From: Zizania palustris | Lineage: Eukaryota; Streptophyta; Magnoliopsida; Poales; Poaceae | Length of the DNA stretch: 64,000 nt | Direction: 5' to 3' | NCBI GenBank assembly: GCA_019279435.1 | Contig: JAAALK010000080.1 | Location: 94,712,311-94,776,310 of the forward strand | In this document: positions 21,801 through 31,743 of the stretch, piece after piece | Position numbering within the stretch: position 1 is the first letter of the stretch | Layout: every line of letters starts with the position of its first letter | Notes under the pieces: model-generated | What the model saw: the letters and a program-made list of their open reading frames with translations, nothing else | Databases searched by the model: none | What the model was told of the DNA's origin: nothing | Translations under genes and position numbers: made by a program

Positions 21801-23528
21801 TTCAGCAGGAGTCATAGGAAGCAATGTAACTTTCTTTCCTTTATACATAAATGTGTACGTATTGCTCCTACCATGGTGTGTAGCATCAGTATCATACTCC
21901 CAAGGTCTACCAAGTAACAGAGAACATGCTTGCATTGGTACTACATCAAAATCAGCAGCTCCGACGTATGTACCAATGGAAAATTTGATGTGAGCAGTTT
22001 GTGTTACCTTGACCTTACCACTATTGTTGAACCATTGCACATGGTAAGGGTGTGGATGCGCGCGTGTGGGAAGTTGAAGCTTCGTTACCATGTCGTGGCT
22101 CACCAAATTGTTGCAACTACCGCTGTCGATGATGACACGTACACGACGGTTATTGACGCCGAAGAAGGTCTGAAACAGATTGTTCCGTTGTGCCCTGTCG
22201 TCCTGCTCCATGTGAGTGCTCAAGACGCGTTGTACAATAAGTGCTTCAAGGTCGGCAATGGCATCCGACGCAAGAACATCGTCATCGTCGAATGTATCAT
22301 CATCTCCTGCAATGTTAGCAGCAAGTGCATATTCATCTTCAACATCACTAGCACTTACATAGCCACCGTCTTCCGTAGCAATATAAGCCCGCTGACTAGG
22401 GCAGTCTTTCATAACGTGTCCAAGTCCTTTGCACCTGTGACACTGGATCGCTGCAGAACGTGCAGTAGAGGCTGCCGAGGAGGTGGGCTTGGCTGGCGCC
22501 TTGGTTGCCGCAGTCTTGGAACTCTCAACCTGGGCTGTAGATGTAGAGGGTGCTGATGTAGCCGCCGGTCGAGACGGGGGTGCGGGTGGTCGTTGCTGCT
22601 GCCCACTTGAGCGTGAAGTAGCACCACCAATGTTGGTCCTCATGCTGCGTTGTGGTTGTTGGCGACCCTGCAATTCTTTTTCTGCAAGCATAGCAAGGTG
22701 GAAAAGACGAGTGATAGTATTGTATTCTTTATAATCAATGATATCCTGAATTTCACGTCTTAAACCACCATAAAAACGGGCCATTTTATCCTCATTGTCC
22801 TCCTCAATTTCAGCACGCATGCAACCTATTTGCAACTCCTGATAATACTCCTCTACCGATTTATTTCCTTGGTTTAGGCGCTGCAATTTTTTTCTCAAAT
22901 CACGTTTATATGAAGGAGGGACCCATCTACCACGCATTTGCCGTTTTAACATATCCCAAGTTTGTGGTTCATTTCCAACCTGAACTATTTCAGTCCACCA
23001 AAGAAGAGCATATCCAGTGAAATCACTAGTAGCTAAACGCACGCGGTGGATAGCAGGAACCATGTGAGCATTAAATTTTTGTTCGACTGACATCTCCCAA
23101 TCTAAATATGCATCTGGATCATAGGTGCCAGCAAAAGGAGGTACTGAAAATTTTACCTTAGAGTAGGGATCATTGTTCCTATGGTTGTCATTGTTACCTC
23201 GTGGAGGGCGGTTGCGGTGGCCACCCATACCTTGACGGTTGAACTGAAAGCGATGACGTGCAGCCTCGTCAGGGTCAATGGCATTGTTTCCGGCATAGGA
23301 TAGGTCGTCTTCCTCTTCAATATGATCGTCTTCCTCTTCAACATGTTCATCGTTGGCTCGTGCAGCAGGCAATCGTGTTTCCAAGGCAGTCATCCGGTCT
23401 ACTAGGTCAGCCACAGTACGTGCGAGACGTTCGATGGAATGTTGGGTCTGTCGCTGAGACTCTAGTAGAGCACGTCGTGAGACACATTCATTAAAATCAG
23501 ATGGAGGGGTGCCGCTGTTATCTGCCAT
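18648..23528 (-). CDS. gag-pol: CRM-type gag-pol polyprotein, intact (1626 aa)
   Basis: Makes the capsid and all replication enzymes. Start chosen at ATG 23528 (MADNSGTPPSDF); the frame is open 37 codons further upstream, but those residues look non-coding. Order: gag about 1-360 (ALLWWTEI, SVEEYYQELQ); zinc knuckle CHRCKGLGHVMKDC at about 363-376; protease IDSGSCNNLVS with D about 468; RT with YFDDILVYS at about 858; RNase H with DASGFGLGG at about 1007; integrase zinc domain (H about 1189 to C about 1228); catalytic core with MDFVLGLP, SDRDAKF and HPQTDGQTE; GPF motif near 1494. The C-terminal 79 codons (ITRARARRLN...LLLRN) lie in the LTR, where CRM elements carry the CR-type targeting motif. 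No frame lesion seen. Confidence 0.93.
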   Translation of the reverse strand: MADNSGTPPSDFNECVSRRALLESQRQTQHSIERLARTVADLVDRMTALETRLPAARANDEHVEEEDDHIEEEDDLSYAGNNAIDPDEAARHRFQFNRQGMGGHRNRPPRGNNDNHRNNDPYSKVKFSVPPFAGTYDPDAYLDWEMSVEQKFNAHMVPAIHRVRLATSDFTGYALLWWTEIVQVGNEPQTWDMLKRQMRGRWVPPSYKRDLRKKLQRLNQGNKSVEEYYQELQIGCMRAEIEEDNEDKMARFYGGLRREIQDIIDYKEYNTITRLFHLAMLAEKELQGRQQPQRSMRTNIGGATSRSSGQQQRPPAPPSRPAATSAPSTSTAQVESSKTAATKAPAKPTSSAASTARSAAIQCHRCKGLGHVMKDCPSQRAYIATEDGGYVSASDVEDEYALAANIAGDDDTFDDDDVLASDAIADLEALIVQRVLSTHMEQDDRAQRNNLFQTFFGVNNRRVRVIIDSGSCNNLVSHDMVTKLQLPTRAHPHPYHVQWFNNSGKVKVTQTAHIKFSIGTYVGAADFDVVPMQACSLLLGRPWEYDTDATHHGRSNTYTFMYKGKKVTLLPMTPAEIVKFEQEKHARDAQKSKQPSENQQVAKTLLRQQKDKIASPSSSQVINLKGRVMLATKTDLAEICDDTPLLYGLICTNVLFSLANIPSSVPVAVTDLLQEFKNVFPAEIPPGLPPIRGIEHQIDLVPGASLPNRAAYRTNPEETKEIERQVQDLLDRGYVRESLSPCAVPVLLVPKKDGSWRMCVDCRAINNITIRYRHPIPRLDDMLDELSGAIIFSKIDLRSGYHQIRMKLGDEWKTAFKTKFGLYEWLVMPFGLTNAPSTFMRLMNEVLRHFIGRFVVVYFDDILVYSKSLTEHVEHLRAVFVALREARMFGNLEKCTFCTDRVVFLGYVVTSQGIEVDAAKVEAINSWPQPQTITQVRSFLGLAGFYRRFVKDFSTIAGPLHELTKKGITFAWEPAHEQAFATLKDRLTHAPLLQLPDFSKPFELECDASGFGLGGVLLQGGKPVAYFSEKLHGPQLNYSTYDKELYALVRVLETWQHYLLPKEFIIHSDHEALKHIRSQANLNKRHAKWVEFIETFPYIIKHKKGKDNVIADALSRRYTLLSQLDYKIFGLETLKDMYATDLDFKDAFANCTDVRAWNKYVLNNGYLFRANKLCVPASSLRLLLLQEAHGGGLMGHFGSKKTEDVLSTHFYWPKMRRDVERYVARCTTCNKAKSRLNPHGLYMPLPVPSVPWEDISMDFVLGLPRTRRGRDSIFVVVDRFSKMAHFIPCHKSDDATNVADLFFREVVRLHGVPNTIVSDRDAKFLSHFWRTLWHKLGTKLLFSTTCHPQTDGQTEVVNRTLSTMLRAVLKTNLKLWEECLPHIEFAYNRSVHSTTKVSPFQVVYGFNPRAPIDLLPLPPSENLNFDATTRAELLLKMHETTKANIEKMNDKYRAYGSKGRKEITFEPGDLVWLHLRKDRFPDLRKSKLMPRADGPFRVLEKINDNAYKLELPAAFGVSPTFNISDLKPYLGDDDDLESRTTPIQEGEDDEDITSQDTHMEPPPTIQLQGPITRARARRLNHEVNSFLSNYVNICLDGMLLNTGDILLLRNMGDGIEELELKTESHG

Positions 23529-24774
23529 GTTAGTGAAAGACAAAACAACAAAGAATAATCCTGGTGGAAAAAAACAGCTAGGTGGGGTGCTGGATGTTTG
23601 GTGGAAGCAATTCGTCAAGCACCTTACCCACGCTTGCAAGTGTTCTTACCACGCCGCAGTGAGGTCACCGGCCTACAGGTGATGAACCAAGTGGAGGGTG
23701 GTGTACAATTGCAAGAAATGATCCTGTCCTGACCAAGAGAAATGTGTAGCTTGGAAGGCAAGTGAGTAGCAAGGATTAGCGATAATAATAACAGTTAAAC
23801 CAAGTTCAATAAGTATTCCCAAGTACTCGTCAAAGTTGCTGACCGTGGTGCTCCCAAAGTGAAAGTTCAAGTAATAGAGGGAAACTATGTGCCCAAAAAT
23901 CAAAAAGGAAGCAAAAATAGGTCAAAATCAGCTCTCTATAGATCGGACAAGGGATTGGACAAGAGATCGGACAAGTGATCGGACAAGGGTATGTGTAATT
24001 TTTTTTTTCTGCTGCTGTTCGGATCGGACAAGAGATCGGACAAGAGTTCGGACAAGAGATCGGACAAGCAACAAACAGCCAAAGACTGCCTCAGATTGGA
24101 CAAGAGTTCGGACAAGAGTTTGGACAAGAGTTCGGACAAGCAAAATAACAGGACTGTTTCTCTTTTTTTTTTTATTTTTTTTTCTTCTTTTTTTTTCACT
24201 CTATTTTTTTTTTGAAACAAGGATGACCAGAGGAGTAACCACAAAAATTGGCACCTACAACTAAGGTGGGATGTGGCTCACAAAATTCAAACAAGTTTGC
24301 TGTCCGGCGAGCAAAAACTTTCTCCAATTTTTTTCTCTATCTTCCCGATTTTTTTTGGCGATTTTGGTGAGGGCTAACCGACCTTTGTCGGTTAGGGGAC
24401 CCTCCAAATTGAGTCAGGAACACGCTAAAAAAATTTCAGATTTTTCTGCCAAACGAGCGAAAAGTTATGCCTGTTTTACCGAAGGGGGGTCACAAAGAGC
24501 AGATGTGGAAAACAAAGAAAGGTTGCGGAAGGGGGGGGTTTTCGGTGGGGATTTTTTTTTTCTGAGAGACAAGAACAACTACTACTCAAACGACACAGAG
24601 GGATGACTAAACCAGCAACAAGACTCGACCAAGAACACGAACTCAACAAAGTTAAAACTGAAATTAAAATCGCAAGGCACAAAGGGGTTCACGGTGGGGA
24701 ATTTTTTTTTGGTGCGGTTTTCTGGACTCTGGGTAAAACAAAAGCAGATCGAGATTACCTAACGGGAAATCTGA
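23529..24774 (-). other. CRM 5' leader with 12-bp tandem repeats and homopolymer tracts
   Basis: Untranslated region between PBS and gag. It holds about a dozen copies of a GATCGGACAAG-type 12-mer (23941-24145) interrupted by a T-tract and unique spacers, then long T-rich runs (24000-24010 and 24160-24215). No gene is seen. Confidence 0.8.
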
Positions 24775-24786
24775 GCTCTGATACCA
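24775..24786 (-). other. Primer binding site of the CRM element
   Basis: Minus-strand TGGTATCAGAGC, 2 bp inside the 5' LTR boundary; tRNA-iMet type. Confidence 0.9.
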
Positions 24787-24788
24787 GC

Positions 24789-25699
24789 TGATGGGGGATT
24801 GGTCCCGATCTTCCGCTAGGTAAGGGATAAACTTGGGTTGGTGGAGAATCTCGACGTTGGCGATCCAAGGCTCCGGTCCGGCGGATCAAAACCTTGCAAT
24901 CGTTACACCACTGTCTCCGTTGGTTATCAACCACGCAGAACGCGATTGACCTCGCCACGAAGGCTAATTCCTGCAAGCGAACCCAAGAACACAAGCAAGA
25001 ACAGGAAGGATACAAATCGAATGCCAAATCACAGACAAACGAAGATAAGTTGAGGTTTCACAAACGCCAATGCGGCAGCCAATCGGTCCGGCGCAAGAGG
25101 CGGGATCTAAACACAACAGTGTAGATGCAACAAAGCAAAACCTAACCCTAGAAGTGGCTGGCGTGAGGATATATAGGGCGGCGGCCTGTGGAAGGGGAAC
25201 AGACTTGGGCTGTGGGCTAGAAGACGTACAGACTCAAATTATGGCCAACACGGCCCAGTTCTGTCACGCAGTACTGTTTTTTAAATACACAGGTCGACTC
25301 GAGACTCCAAATGATGTGAAACCAACGGCAAAAGATCCGTCTTCTCCTCAGCTTTCCAAAAAGTCCAAGAACGCGCCAATCGGACTTCGTATGAGGAAGT
25401 TATGCCCATTTTGGTGCAGGGTGGTTGATGTAGTCCGAACCAGCGAATTCTTGACTTGAAGTCATCCGTGCGACTCCGTCTTCAACTCCAACTCTTCTAT
25501 TCCATCTCCCATGTTCCTAAGCAACAAAATATCACCCGTATTCAGTAGCATTCCGTCCAAACAAATATTAACATAGTTGCTAAGGAACGAATTAACCTCA
25601 TGGTTCAAGCGACGGGCACGGGCGCGTGTGATTGGTCCTTGTAATTGAATTGTAGGTGGAGGCTCCATGTGTGTATCCTGTGAAGTGATGTCCTCATCA
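24789..25699 (-). repeat. 5' LTR of the CRM element
   Basis: 911 bp, 99.8% identical to the 3' LTR by direct comparison. A minus-strand reading frame at 25462-25713 is simply the LTR copy of the pol C-terminus, not a separate gene. TSD TTAGC follows at 25700-25704. Confidence 0.95.
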
Positions 25700-25704
25700 T
25701 TAGC

Positions 25705-27537
25705 TAAAATCAATAGTTAGGTAGCACCGTCCATTTGTGGATTTATGCTCTACAATTGAGATTGCTTCACTACCTATTGATGTGAGTTGAATCTAGGTGG
25801 TCTACTAGTGTAGATGAGTTGTGATGTACTTCACATAATATTTCCTTGAAAAGTACTATTACAAGAAAATTTGTACAAAGCTAGATAGACAAAGCCAAAT
25901 GCATATATGTAGATATTTGATTTACTGAAATGTGCAAAGAGTATACAATCGAGTGTTTGTTGATGATCAAGTTATTTATTGTATAGACATATAACGAGGT
26001 CCTATAGGATAAATCCGCTAAGATGTCTTTTCGAAGAGCCTTCGTTGCTAGAGTTACATTTGTTTGATTGTCAAAATAACAGATATTATTTAATTGGTCC
26101 ATTTGATCGGTGTCGCCCTCCTCAGATATTGCTAGGATCCTCACCTGTCATTATAAAAAAAGTCGATAAGTACATAAACAAAATATAAATTTCTAGTATA
26201 TAATGTGAGTTTGTTATAGATATTGCCATCATTGTTCTCTACTTTTATGGCTCCTATGGTCTTCTCTTCACCATAATTATTGAAAATAGTAGCCATACAA
26301 GACAGTGTGGGTCCCATTGTTAGTTCCACAAAGTCCCCTTCTACTAGATAGACTTAGGAACTAAATGCATCACACCCTTTGTAGAGGTATAACATGTCTC
26401 CATAGCTCACAACCTTAACCATATTAGTGCACCCATCTCTTGTTGATATCTCAAGGGTGTCACCAGCATGAATGCTATGGTTAGCGCCAAAGGTTTTTGT
26501 TACAAACTACAAAAGTGAGATAATATCGCATTAGTTTTTAGTTTTTTATCACATAAATAGATATGCAATGTGCAATGTATAAACCTAGTGATACCCATGG
26601 ACATAATAATTGATTTTCAGAAGGCGATACTTAGAACATAATTTAGTACCTATATTGTTGATATGGATTACTATAGCTAAACATTGCACTTGCAGTACGG
26701 GACAACAAAAAAAGTAAATTAATACTGTATGGGCCTGCCTATTGCTAGAAGCACATTGTACAGTGCAAGTGCCCTATTGATCACTTAGGAGGCTTGCCAT
26801 ATTCCTAATTCATGTTATATTTAACAACCACAAAAAAGTACAATAGTACTTGTGTAAACCACGAGACAAAACATGGATTACTCTCAAATGTCGGGCTACC
26901 AACTTAATGGCCTCTTCGCCACTATGAACTATTTCAATTCATAGGTGTGTGACAAATAATTAATTAAATCTTACCACTAAAGAATATTGAAGAAAATAGC
27001 AACATAAAGGACAAAACTATATGATATTGAGCACATAATGTAAGACCGTTGTACGAATAAAATATATAAATAATATTAGTAGCACGTAATGTAACATTGC
27101 ATGAATAAACTTTTCAAAACAAAAAAGAGCCTAATTGTCACACACACATCCTCATACTAACAACCTTCTATTCATTGAGCGAACAAAGGAACATATTCAC
27201 AAAGCAACATATTAATAACTTAATTGTTCACGTATTCACAAACTCATAAATTAATAAATCATAAACCCTAGACGCTACAGAGGATAAGGACCTTAGGAGG
27301 AGGAGATGCACGACGAGGCGATGGCAACGAGGATTGTTGATGAAATGGTTGTCACTCGTGATAGAATGGAGCTTACGACACGAGGGAACGGAGGATGGCA
27401 GAGGATGCTGCGACGTAACAGAGGCCACAATGGTGGAGGAGCATGATGAAGCATGACCATTAGGGTTTAGGGTTCTATATGATATGAAAACATGGATAGT
27501 TCACTATTGTCCTCACCTATTTATACACAGGAGGCAC
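25705..27537. other. CACTA-like interior without a recognisable gene
   Basis: AT-rich DNA continuing across the CRM insertion site (GAAATTAGC before, TTAGCTAAAATC after). Only short, unconvincing reading frames. A GAGGA-rich segment at 27280-27450 lies just downstream of a minus-strand TATA box and could be the first exon or leader of a degenerate CACTA gene. Confidence 0.4.
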
Positions 27538-27899
27538 CTATAGTGACGAGCGGTAACTACCACCCATCACTAATGATCGATGGTGTCACTAGTGATGGGC
27601 AATAGTTACCGCCCTTCACTAATTTTTTGACCCTTTAGTGATGGGTCATAATGTGACTCGTCACTATTGTGGGTGTCTTTTCTTTAGTGATGGGTACTAA
27701 CGCATGAAAAATAGTTTGTCACTAAAAGTGTATTACTGACGCATGTCATTGATCCATTAATAAAGTTTAGTCACTAAATACCATTTTTGTGTTAGTGTGG
27801 CAATCATAAGATTTTAGCTCTCTTGATATTAACGAGGGCTATGACACTCATTAGGAGTATGGATAGAATGAGGTTCAACGGGATGTTGTGTATCTTATG

Positions 27900-28530
27900 A
27901 AAGAAGTAGTGCAAGGTGTCATGAAAGCATATGCATTATTACTTCGACGAACACTATGAGTTACTTGGTCAAATCGCACAATGTATGATGTTGTGTGTGA
28001 GAGGGATGATTGCCCATGGAGGGTCCATGCACATCAACTAAAGTGCTCAATCGTTGTTGACCATACTTGCGTGGTCAATAGAGCTATGAGCAAGCATAAA
28101 AATCTGAGTGCCAACTATATTGTGGGGGTGATATACTACGAGATTGTTGAGAAGCTCACTTATGATCCCTAGGCCATAACACTTGCTATAGAGAGAATGT
28201 TTCAATACACAATCAACTATTATAAGGCATGGAGGGCTAAACAGAATGCACTTGAAATGAGGTTTGGCACATTCGAGGACTCATATCATAAGTTGTCTTT
28301 TCTATTGGAGGTTGTGGAGAGTCACAACCCTGTCACATACTACACACTTGAATAGAAGGATGTGGCATATCCGAAGGGTGATAAGATTATACATCGAGTC
28401 TTCTTTGCATTCAGTGCTTGCATCTAGGCTTTTCAATACTGTCGTCACATTCTATGTATGGATGACACATTCGTCCTAATTGAGAAGTACAAAGGTCAGA
28501 TATTAACTGTCTTTTCTTGATAGTTCTTAT
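27900..28530 (+). pseudogene. MULE (Mutator-like) transposase remnant
   Basis: A plus-strand frame reads MYDVVCERDDCPWRVHAHQ, then the VVDHTCV zinc-type motif, HKNLSANYI, AWRAKQNALEMRFGTFEDSY, FFAFSACI*AFQYCRHILCM, DDTFV and EKYKGQILTVFS. This is the order of plant MuDR-family transposases, from the N-terminal MULE domain into the catalytic core (usually C-x-D-G-T-F-L). At least four in-frame stops are present (in TL*VTW, YDP*AIT, TLE*KDV and ACI*AFQ). The C-terminal half is missing. Inactive relic. Confidence 0.75.
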
Positions 28531-29158
28531 AGCAAGTGAACATAGATCATGGTTATTCAAAATAGGCAAACATTAGGGCCCACACATTTAGGTGATTTGT
28601 TGACATTGATTTACTTTGAGATGTGCATTAGGGCAAACACATTTAGGCTTCAAGCAAGCAGGAAAGAAGCCCACCCAATCGCTACCTATCCTTGGCCATA
28701 ATCCCTGGCCATCTTCCCTATTCGTTGCCCACTCACGCCGCCTGCTCCTGTCGTCCCCCGTTTGCCCACTGTCGTTGCCCCAGCTGACAGCCCCACTACC
28801 GTATGCCCTAGGTGTCATCTACTACCACTACCTTAGTTGGCACCCCTACTGTTGCCTACCTCGGCCATCGCCCACTATCACCTCACTACTAGGTGTGCAT
28901 CGGTTGCCACCCCGGCGCGCCCCTCACCAAATGCCATGTCTTGCCTTTAGGCACACTCGTCCTGCTCTCGCCCTGCTCTGTCCACCAAACCCTACCACAG
29001 TTGACGCCCAACACAACCTCGTCATGCCCCGAGCTGCCTTGACCCGCTCTACCTGTGCCTTCCCCACTTAGTGCAGGAGAAAAAAGAACGAAAAGAAAGG
29101 TAAAGAAGGAAAAGGGAATAAAGAGGAACGGTAGAAAAGAAGAGAGAGAAAAGAGGAG
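28531..29158. other. Gene-less, pyrimidine-rich stretch
   Basis: Strongly CCxCC/CTGCTC-biased plus strand (28680-29060), then a purine run (29070-29158). Reading frames here reflect base bias. No domain recognised. Possibly captured GC-rich DNA within the neighbouring MULE remnant. Confidence 0.35.
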
Positions 29159-30271
29159 TGTTGATGGCAAGATTTAGTAAAGTCTAGACCCACTAAGAAT
29201 GTTGCATGGTCAAAGAAAGTCAAAGAGTTCGGTCAAAGGTGATCAAAGAAGCCCGTCCATATCGGTACTATATGGCTAGATATGAAGGAGCCGATAAAGG
29301 TGAGAGAAGATAAAAATGATCCAGAATCGGTTAGAACATAGATTACTTAGACGACAAGTCTCCACACTATAAATATGTATCTAATTAGCTATGTTTAGGA
29401 TACACACACAATCAACCACAACAAACTACTCTTTCGATGCATCACCACCCTTGGGTTACCAAGGTTAATCACGGTGGGACTTGACACTTGAAACTAGGCT
29501 GCATCATCTCGATCTCCAGTGAAGAGGTGAGTCTCGCCACCCCCGATGGTTGCATCGACTAGGTGCGTGTTCTTCAAAGTTGCATCATATCGATCTCTTG
29601 AGGTATCGGCCCGATCAATGTGATCACCAGTTTTATCTTGTTATATTTGGCTAGGTCTAAGGCTGCATCATTTTGATCTCTTTGATTGATGTGAATTAGG
29701 TGTCATAATTTAAGGATTCATCTATTAAGTCTGACATCTCGTTCTATTGTATCTGGTTCATGTTGTGTACCATTCATCTAAATAAAGTATGCCCGATGCG
29801 TTGAAGTGTTATTGATGTCTCGTGACTTGTAACTATCTTGGTTAGGTTCGATCTTGCAGTTACGGTAATTTGATGGTATGAATATGTTGTTTGGCATGCT
29901 GAGTTTAGTTTCTATCGTAGTACAAGACGGTAGGTTATCTTTATTTTCACGTTATATTCCACCTGCGTCTGGGGGACACTTATTGACCTTCATGAACAAG
30001 GATTCCACCCTATCAACTGATAGTGTGAGAGTGGTCATCGACCCTATGGCCGATCGACACGTTTATTCCTGTTTATTTTATTCTCACCACAATCATCGAC
30101 TCAATAGCTGATCGGCATTGCTACTAATGTTATTCTTTATGATTCCTTATCAGTTACAGGGTCAAACTGATTGGCACACTCAAAACTTTCTTTTGTTCTA
30201 AGATTATAAGACCTGCACTAGAGTTAAGCAGATCTCCTAGACCACACGTGTGACCAAAAAAGACACCAACA
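29159..30271 (+). repeat. Probable solo LTR (TGTTG...CAACA)
   Basis: 1113 bp with short inverted termini TGTTG (29159) and CAACA (30271). A plus-strand TATA box TATAAATA at 29368-29375 is followed by direct repeats of GCATCATxTCGATCTC. No coding capacity. Flanking 5-mers AGGAG and AGAGA do not match, so the TSD is unsupported and boundaries may be off by a base or two. Superfamily unknown. Confidence 0.55.
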
Positions 30272-31738
30272 AGAGAAAGAAAAAAGAAAAGATATAAAAA
30301 ATATTTTCTAGTTAAAAGTGGGAGATTTGTAAGATTAAAAACTATCTTTTCTCTAAAATTTTAAATAAAAAGGTTGTTTTTTAAAAATATTATATAATTA
30401 TAAAAACTTATATATTTGAAGTACATTTAGATCTTGTCCGATAAATATCTATAATCGTATGCATATTCGCTATATATTCGTATCTTATAATATCCGTTTC
30501 CATATCCATATACGGAGTATCCGAATACGAATCTGAAAACAAAAGAATATAAAAATATATGATACCACACTAATATATATATATATATATTGTCATGTCA
30601 AGTCCATTTTCGTCCTTTTATACAAGTACTCCAAACGTATCTCTATATCTCTATCCTATCCGATAAATTATAGCGTTTTAGGTCATTTCGGTGGTTAGCT
30701 CAGGATGATCTGGGCCTAATTCTTGCTGGGCCAGTTGCAAGCTACAAAAACATAACATTCTCCAACCGTTCCAGAATTAAGCAAATTTCGGAGCTCCCTG
30801 CCCAGATCCACTGACAGGTTGTCTCTGAGCATGACAAGTGTGTCACATGTTACCTCTCAGAGTCTCAGGTGGCATTTTTCGGCAACTTGTGCTGTTGCAC
30901 ACTCGTAGAGATGCAAAATTAATTAATTAAACTCTTTATATATATATATATATATCCTGAGCTTTATATTTGTTTTTCCCTGCAGCAATCAAGGACAAAT
31001 GAGAGGTTCCAAATGGAAACGGCAAACACAACTTCAATCTTAGTCCTATTCAATGATGGTGTGGTTGTTGACTTGCTTGCCGAGGCAAAAGTCTGGTATT
31101 TTTTCAGCTTATGGCGCTGTGCAACTAGTTTGATTATCTATATAGTTGACTGGCCTGAGAAATATACAGTCGGAGAAACATCTGAGCTAAAAGTCTGGGC
31201 CTTTTTGGCAAGTAGATTTTGGAAGTGCAGCATAATTGTTTGCAATGTCCTTAGATGGCTTATTTTAGGGCTAAAAGCTCTCCAGACAAGGTCTCATATG
31301 TTAGGGCTGTGTTAAGAAAACACACATGGATAAAAAAGACATCTTTCACCAGAACAAACTTTCGAGATGACATTGTTCCTTAATCTTTATCGTCATACAG
31401 AGAGATTGAAAAGCAGAAGCAATGTCTATTGCAATAAGATTCAATTTCACCCTATCCACTTTTATTAGCAAATATCTTATATTTTCAAAAAAAATTCATG
31501 CATGTGTTTTGTTGTTTTGTTAAGAACACCCTTGTGGAAACAAATTGTAGAAGGGGAGTGCAGATAACTATGTGTGTAGTCCAGGCATCTAATCAAATCA
31601 TCATAGGGCACAGTGCATTTTGTTCTTTAGTTGATTGTCTCCATTTACCCTCTTCATTCTCCCATCCATTTCTTTCTTTTTGCCCTTTAATTACTACCTT
31701 CAGAATCATCATACTCGGTGTACAAAATTGGTCACCGG
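30272..31738. other. Gene-less AT-rich stretch with (TA)n microsatellites
   Basis: (AT)n at 30573-30591 and (TA)n at 30937-30955. A self-complementary TATCCG/CGGATA-rich patch lies near 30470-30530. A plus-strand 100-codon frame (31013-31315) has no recognisable domain and no coding signature, so I do not call it a gene. Confidence 0.45.
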
Positions 31739-31743
31739 ACCGG

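Larger units (their letters stand above)
17975..25699 (-). mobile_element. Complete young CRM-type (centromeric chromovirus) Ty3/gypsy retrotransposon
   Basis: 7725 bp, minus strand. LTRs at 24789-25699 (5') and 17975-18885 (3') are both 911 bp and differ at only two sites (18417/25231 and 18612/25426). Perfect TSD TTAGC at 17970-17974 and 25700-25704. The iMet PBS is at 24775-24786 and a PPT AAGAAGGGGAGGA abuts the 3' LTR. Gag-pol is uninterrupted and its last 79 codons lie inside the 3' LTR. LTR starts of the form TGATGARGACATC and pol overlapping the LTR are features of the CRM clade of chromoviruses. It looks potentially autonomous. Confidence 0.93.
16246..27797 (-). mobile_element. CACTA-like DNA transposon region(s), interrupted by a CRM retrotransposon
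   Basis: Repeated subterminal motifs of the type TAGTGATGGGTCATAATG and TCACTAAAG occur at 17134-17640 and 27538-27797. The right end, read on the minus strand, is CACTAACACAAAAATGG, starting at 27797. A minus-strand TATA box TGTATAAATAGG sits at 27516-27527. A possible other end, CACTACACATGAC, is at 17534, with flanking TGC against TGG at the right, so the 3-bp TSD is imperfect. TNPA-like exons lie farther left, so either one element with internal repeats or two elements are present. Boundaries are unresolved. Confidence 0.5.

Noticed and set aside
24775..24786. tRNA-Met gene fragments at the PBS sites
   Set aside because: Only the 12-nt primer complement is present, at retrotransposon LTR boundaries.
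25462..25713. Separate small minus-strand gene
   Set aside because: It is the LTR-borne duplicate of the CRM pol C-terminus plus four flanking codons.
27455..27475. Telomere-like repeat
   Set aside because: Only about one and a half TTTAGGG-like units (AGGGTTTAGGG), too short to call.
28616..29071. 151-codon Pro/His-rich ORF
   Set aside because: Extreme pyrimidine bias explains the open frame, and no domain is recognisable.
31013..31315. 100-codon plus-strand ORF as a host gene
   Set aside because: No recognisable domain, no supporting splice or promoter context, and surrounded by low-complexity AT-rich DNA.
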